This document shows, in pieces, positions 43,997 to 46,000 of a stretch of DNA of 46,000 nt. This DNA comes from an uncultured Pseudomonadales bacterium (lineage in GTDB: Bacteria; Pseudomonadota; Gammaproteobacteria; Pseudomonadales; Azotimanducaceae). The notes beneath the pieces are model-generated. The model did no database searches and was not told the DNA's origin. It saw only the letters and a list, made by a program, of their open reading frames with translations. A program made the position numbers and the translations under genes. Numbering within the stretch: the first letter of the stretch is position 1; each line of letters opens with the position of its first letter. Location of the stretch: contig CALIKQ010000068.1 in NCBI GenBank assembly GCA_938017975.1, positions 1 to 46,000 of the forward strand. The letters run 5' to 3'.

Positions 43997-45383
43997 CGGC
44001 AATCGAAGATAGATAGCTGGCGCTGAGCTCGCTGGCCAGGCCGATGTAGTCAGCCGGCCGCAGCGCGAGGAGTTGCGCTTTTGTGGAATCGGGAAGATCT
44101 AATGCATTGACCAATTGGCTCCAGCCTGGTGCATCGAGGACCTGACCGCGGGTCTTTTCCTTGATGAGCTCATAGGGATTTGTGATGCCGTGCTTTCGCA
44201 TCACAGTTTGTGCTGCTTCTCCCAGTACCTCCCAGGCTTGATCAAGGTCAGCGCCGAGGGCGACGGTGTTGAGCTCGAGCTTGCTCATGCCCTTTAAAGT
44301 AGATTCATAGGCGATGAGACTGTACGCCAGACCAGCACCCAAGTTCCTAAGTACCGTCGAATCACTCAGGTCTCGCTGCCATCTTGAAATCGGGAGTTTT
44401 TCAGCGAGATGGTGCAGTAGCGCATTGGCGATGCCGAGGTTGCCTTCGGAATTTTCAAAATCGATGGGGTTGACCTTGTGGGGCATCGTCGAGGAACCTG
44501 TCTCGCCAGCGACAGCCCGTTGTTTGAAATAACCTACCGAGATGTAAGACCAAATATCTCGATTTAAATCGATCAGGAGTGTATTAATTCGCCCAATATT
44601 TTGAAAAAGCTCAGCCATATAGTCGTGAGGCTCAATTTGAGTGGTGTAGGCATTCCAGGTAAGGCCTAGAGATTCAACGAATTGGCGACTGAGCTCAGGC
44701 CAAGGATGATCCGGGTAGGCTGCGACATGGGCGTTGAAGTTGCCAACAGCGCCATTGATTTTCCCAAGATAGGGCTGAGTGTCGATTTGATTAAGCTGGC
44801 GATTGAGCCTTGCCGCAACGTTGATGATTTCTTTTCCGACAGTCGTCGGGGAGGCTGTCTGCCCGTGTGTTCTAGACAGCATCGGTTGATCGATGGTTTG
44901 CTCGGCCAGTGTTTGAAGTGCTTGATTAAGCCGATTTAGGCTGGGTAATAGCACACTCTTCATCGCATCTTTGAGCATCATCGCATGCGCAAGGTTATTG
45001 ATGTCTTCTGAGGTGCACGCAAAGTGCACAAATTCAATAATGCTAATTAAATGAGTATCTTGTGATTCATTTATGGCCTGTTTTATAAAGTACTCTACAG
45101 CCTTAACATCATGATTGGTTTGCGCTTCGATCGCTTTAATCTGGGCCGCTTGCTCGGGACCGAAATCGGCCAAAATAGACTCTAAAATCTCTACCTGAGC
45201 GGAGCCGATGGGGGCTAACTCAGGCAGCTTAGCGGTTCGAGCTAGAAAGATGAGCCATTTAATTTCGACAGTCGTTCTAGCCCTGATAAGTCCAAATTCG
45301 CTTGTCAATGCGCGTAGAGGTTCCGTTTTTGACGCATAACGACCATCAAGAGGAGAAATGGCAGTTAGGGTGTTTAGGTCCAT
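43989..45383 (-). CDS. purB: Adenylosuccinate lyase
   Basis: Purine biosynthesis enzyme, cleaving SAICAR and adenylosuccinate to release fumarate. The 464-residue protein has the E. coli-type PurB N-terminus (LTAISPLDGRYASKTEPLR), HFACTSEDINNLAHA (120-134), SRTHGQTASPTTVGKE with His173, and the superfamily signature GSSTMPHKVNP (296-306) with the catalytic Ser in the flexible loop. ATG 45383 has a near-perfect TAGGAGGT ribosome site six bases upstream. It follows hflD by 20 bases, the same order as in E. coli, and overlaps the GNAT gene downstream. Confidence 0.97.
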   Translation of the reverse strand: MDLNTLTAISPLDGRYASKTEPLRALTSEFGLIRARTTVEIKWLIFLARTAKLPELAPIGSAQVEILESILADFGPEQAAQIKAIEAQTNHDVKAVEYFIKQAINESQDTHLISIIEFVHFACTSEDINNLAHAMMLKDAMKSVLLPSLNRLNQALQTLAEQTIDQPMLSRTHGQTASPTTVGKEIINVAARLNRQLNQIDTQPYLGKINGAVGNFNAHVAAYPDHPWPELSRQFVESLGLTWNAYTTQIEPHDYMAELFQNIGRINTLLIDLNRDIWSYISVGYFKQRAVAGETGSSTMPHKVNPIDFENSEGNLGIANALLHHLAEKLPISRWQRDLSDSTVLRNLGAGLAYSLIAYESTLKGMSKLELNTVALGADLDQAWEVLGEAAQTVMRKHGITNPYELIKEKTRGQVLDAPGWSQLVNALDLPDSTKAQLLALRPADYIGLASELSASYLSSIADG

Positions 45384-45403
45384 AGGTACCTCCTAAAACA
45401 GAA

Positions 45404-46000
45404 TTATATAAAGTTTAATTGATGGCGAATTTGTTGTCGCTGAAAGATCAACTGCCAGCGAGATCCACCCAGTTGATAAAAGAGAAATCCCGCCCTTGTT
45501 CCGGCGAGTAGCAGTGTTCGAATCCGGTCAGTATTTTCTGATCGGCTCAAGTGCTCCTGGCTACCGTGAATGACAATGCGCTGGGCCAGCGGGCTGATAT
45601 GCTGCTGATACAAAACGGCGCAGCGCTGATCGATTATGGAAAATCTTGTCGCTTGTTCTGCAACATGCTGAGTATCCTCAATGATCGCAAACAGTCCTGC
45701 TTTGAGTTGGTATTGTGCGGGGTCGCTGGCCTTCAAACGTCTAGAAAGCCTCAGAATTTGGCCGCTGACACTAATGAGTGCTCTATCGGATTCTGACGGA
45801 CCGCTCAGCAGGCGTGCCAGGTTCTTTTTACCCAGGGTTAGCAGATCACCGTTTTGATAGATATCAAAGACCGAGTTGGCATCAAATTTAAAAAGGCTGC
45901 CCCTGCAAGCCTCAGTCGCATCAGAGGAGGCCAGCCCTGATTTGGCAATGCTCAAGCATAAAGTGCTGGCTTGGACGAGTCCCGCAAGCGCGAGGGCTCT
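45404..46000 (-). CDS. hflD: HflD family protein (partial, cut by the window edge)
   Basis: At least 198 residues of a helical protein of the HflD (YcfC) family, a peripheral membrane protein first known for control of phage lambda lysogeny. The frame stays open to base 46000 with RALALAGLVQASTLCLSIAKSGLAS, matching the conserved HflD N-terminus (ALAGxxQA), so only a handful of residues lie outside the window. A TTG at 45955 would be an internal codon, not the start. Other supporting parts are LLTLGKKNLARLL, RTLLLAGTRAGFLFYQLGGSRWQLIF and the position directly before purB, as in E. coli. Usual family length is about 205-215. Confidence 0.9.
   Translation of the reverse strand, partial: RALALAGLVQASTLCLSIAKSGLASSDATEACRGSLFKFDANSVFDIYQNGDLLTLGKKNLARLLSGPSESDRALISVSGQILRLSRRLKASDPAQYQLKAGLFAIIEDTQHVAEQATRFSIIDQRCAVLYQQHISPLAQRIVIHGSQEHLSRSENTDRIRTLLLAGTRAGFLFYQLGGSRWQLIFQRQQIRHQLNFI

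Noticed and set aside
45953-45955. TTG as the start of hflD
   Set aside because: The frame continues upstream with conserved HflD residues (ALALAGLVQA) to the window edge, so the gene is partial.

Overview
The window looks like a chromosomal segment of a gammaproteobacterium. The main evidence is the hflD-purB pair, CysB followed by a ThrH-type phosphatase (a Pseudomonas-like neighbourhood), and a Vibrio/Alteromonas-type TonB2 cluster (DUF3450, TtpC-like, ExbB, ExbD, TonB, TPR). Gene content (TonB uptake, a tripartite tricarboxylate transporter, a Na+:alanine symporter, propionate oxidation) would suit an aquatic heterotroph, but the genus cannot be read from the sequence. Genes are dense and many neighbours overlap by 4 bases. 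There is no rRNA, tRNA, CRISPR array, transposase or phage gene, so this reads as core chromosome with some accessory genes.

Layout. 1-3.0 kb (- strand): leuB, then a NamZ-like muramidase coupled to a DOMON-like protein. 3.1-11.5 kb (+): glutathione reductase, DUF429, Na+:alanine symporter, M16C peptidase, dienelactone hydrolase and a Nu-class GST. 11.5-12.2 kb: a gap with no supported gene. 12.2-17.4 kb (+): a six-gene TonB energising operon ending in a clear terminator. 17.6-22.8 kb (-): serC-tctC-tctB-tctA-rsgA, every junction overlapping. 22.8-24.1 kb (+): a nucleotide-transporter-like carrier. 24.1-27.3 kb (-): an HlyD-type adaptor and a C39-peptidase/ABC protein whose ATPase domain has lost its catalytic motifs. 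27.5-30.7 kb: an SDR (+), then MATE exporter and metA (-), with a SAM-II riboswitch, terminator and promoter upstream of metA. 30.75-36.05 kb (-): a six-gene run, VWA protein, membrane J-domain protein, degenerate acyl-CoA-dehydrogenase-like protein, HAD phosphatase, beta-alanine:pyruvate-type aminotransferase, SDR. 36.1-42.5 kb (+): 5'-nucleotidase, cysB, thrH, prpB, prpC, RraA-like protein. 42.6-46 kb (-): GNAT fusion protein, purB and hflD, which is cut by the window edge.

Most notable items: (1) the C39 peptidase/ABC protein with an intact peptidase triad but no Walker A, ABC signature, Walker B or H-loop, in an open frame overlapping its HlyD partner; (2) a SAM-II aptamer with a readable terminator/antiterminator switch in front of metA; (3) the VWA / membrane J-domain / ACAD-like unit; (4) a matching sequence element upstream of both prpB and prpC, with an RraA-like protein that keeps the aldolase D-X20-R-D signature downstream.

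All assignments rest on reading translated sequence and remembered family motifs; no database search was run.
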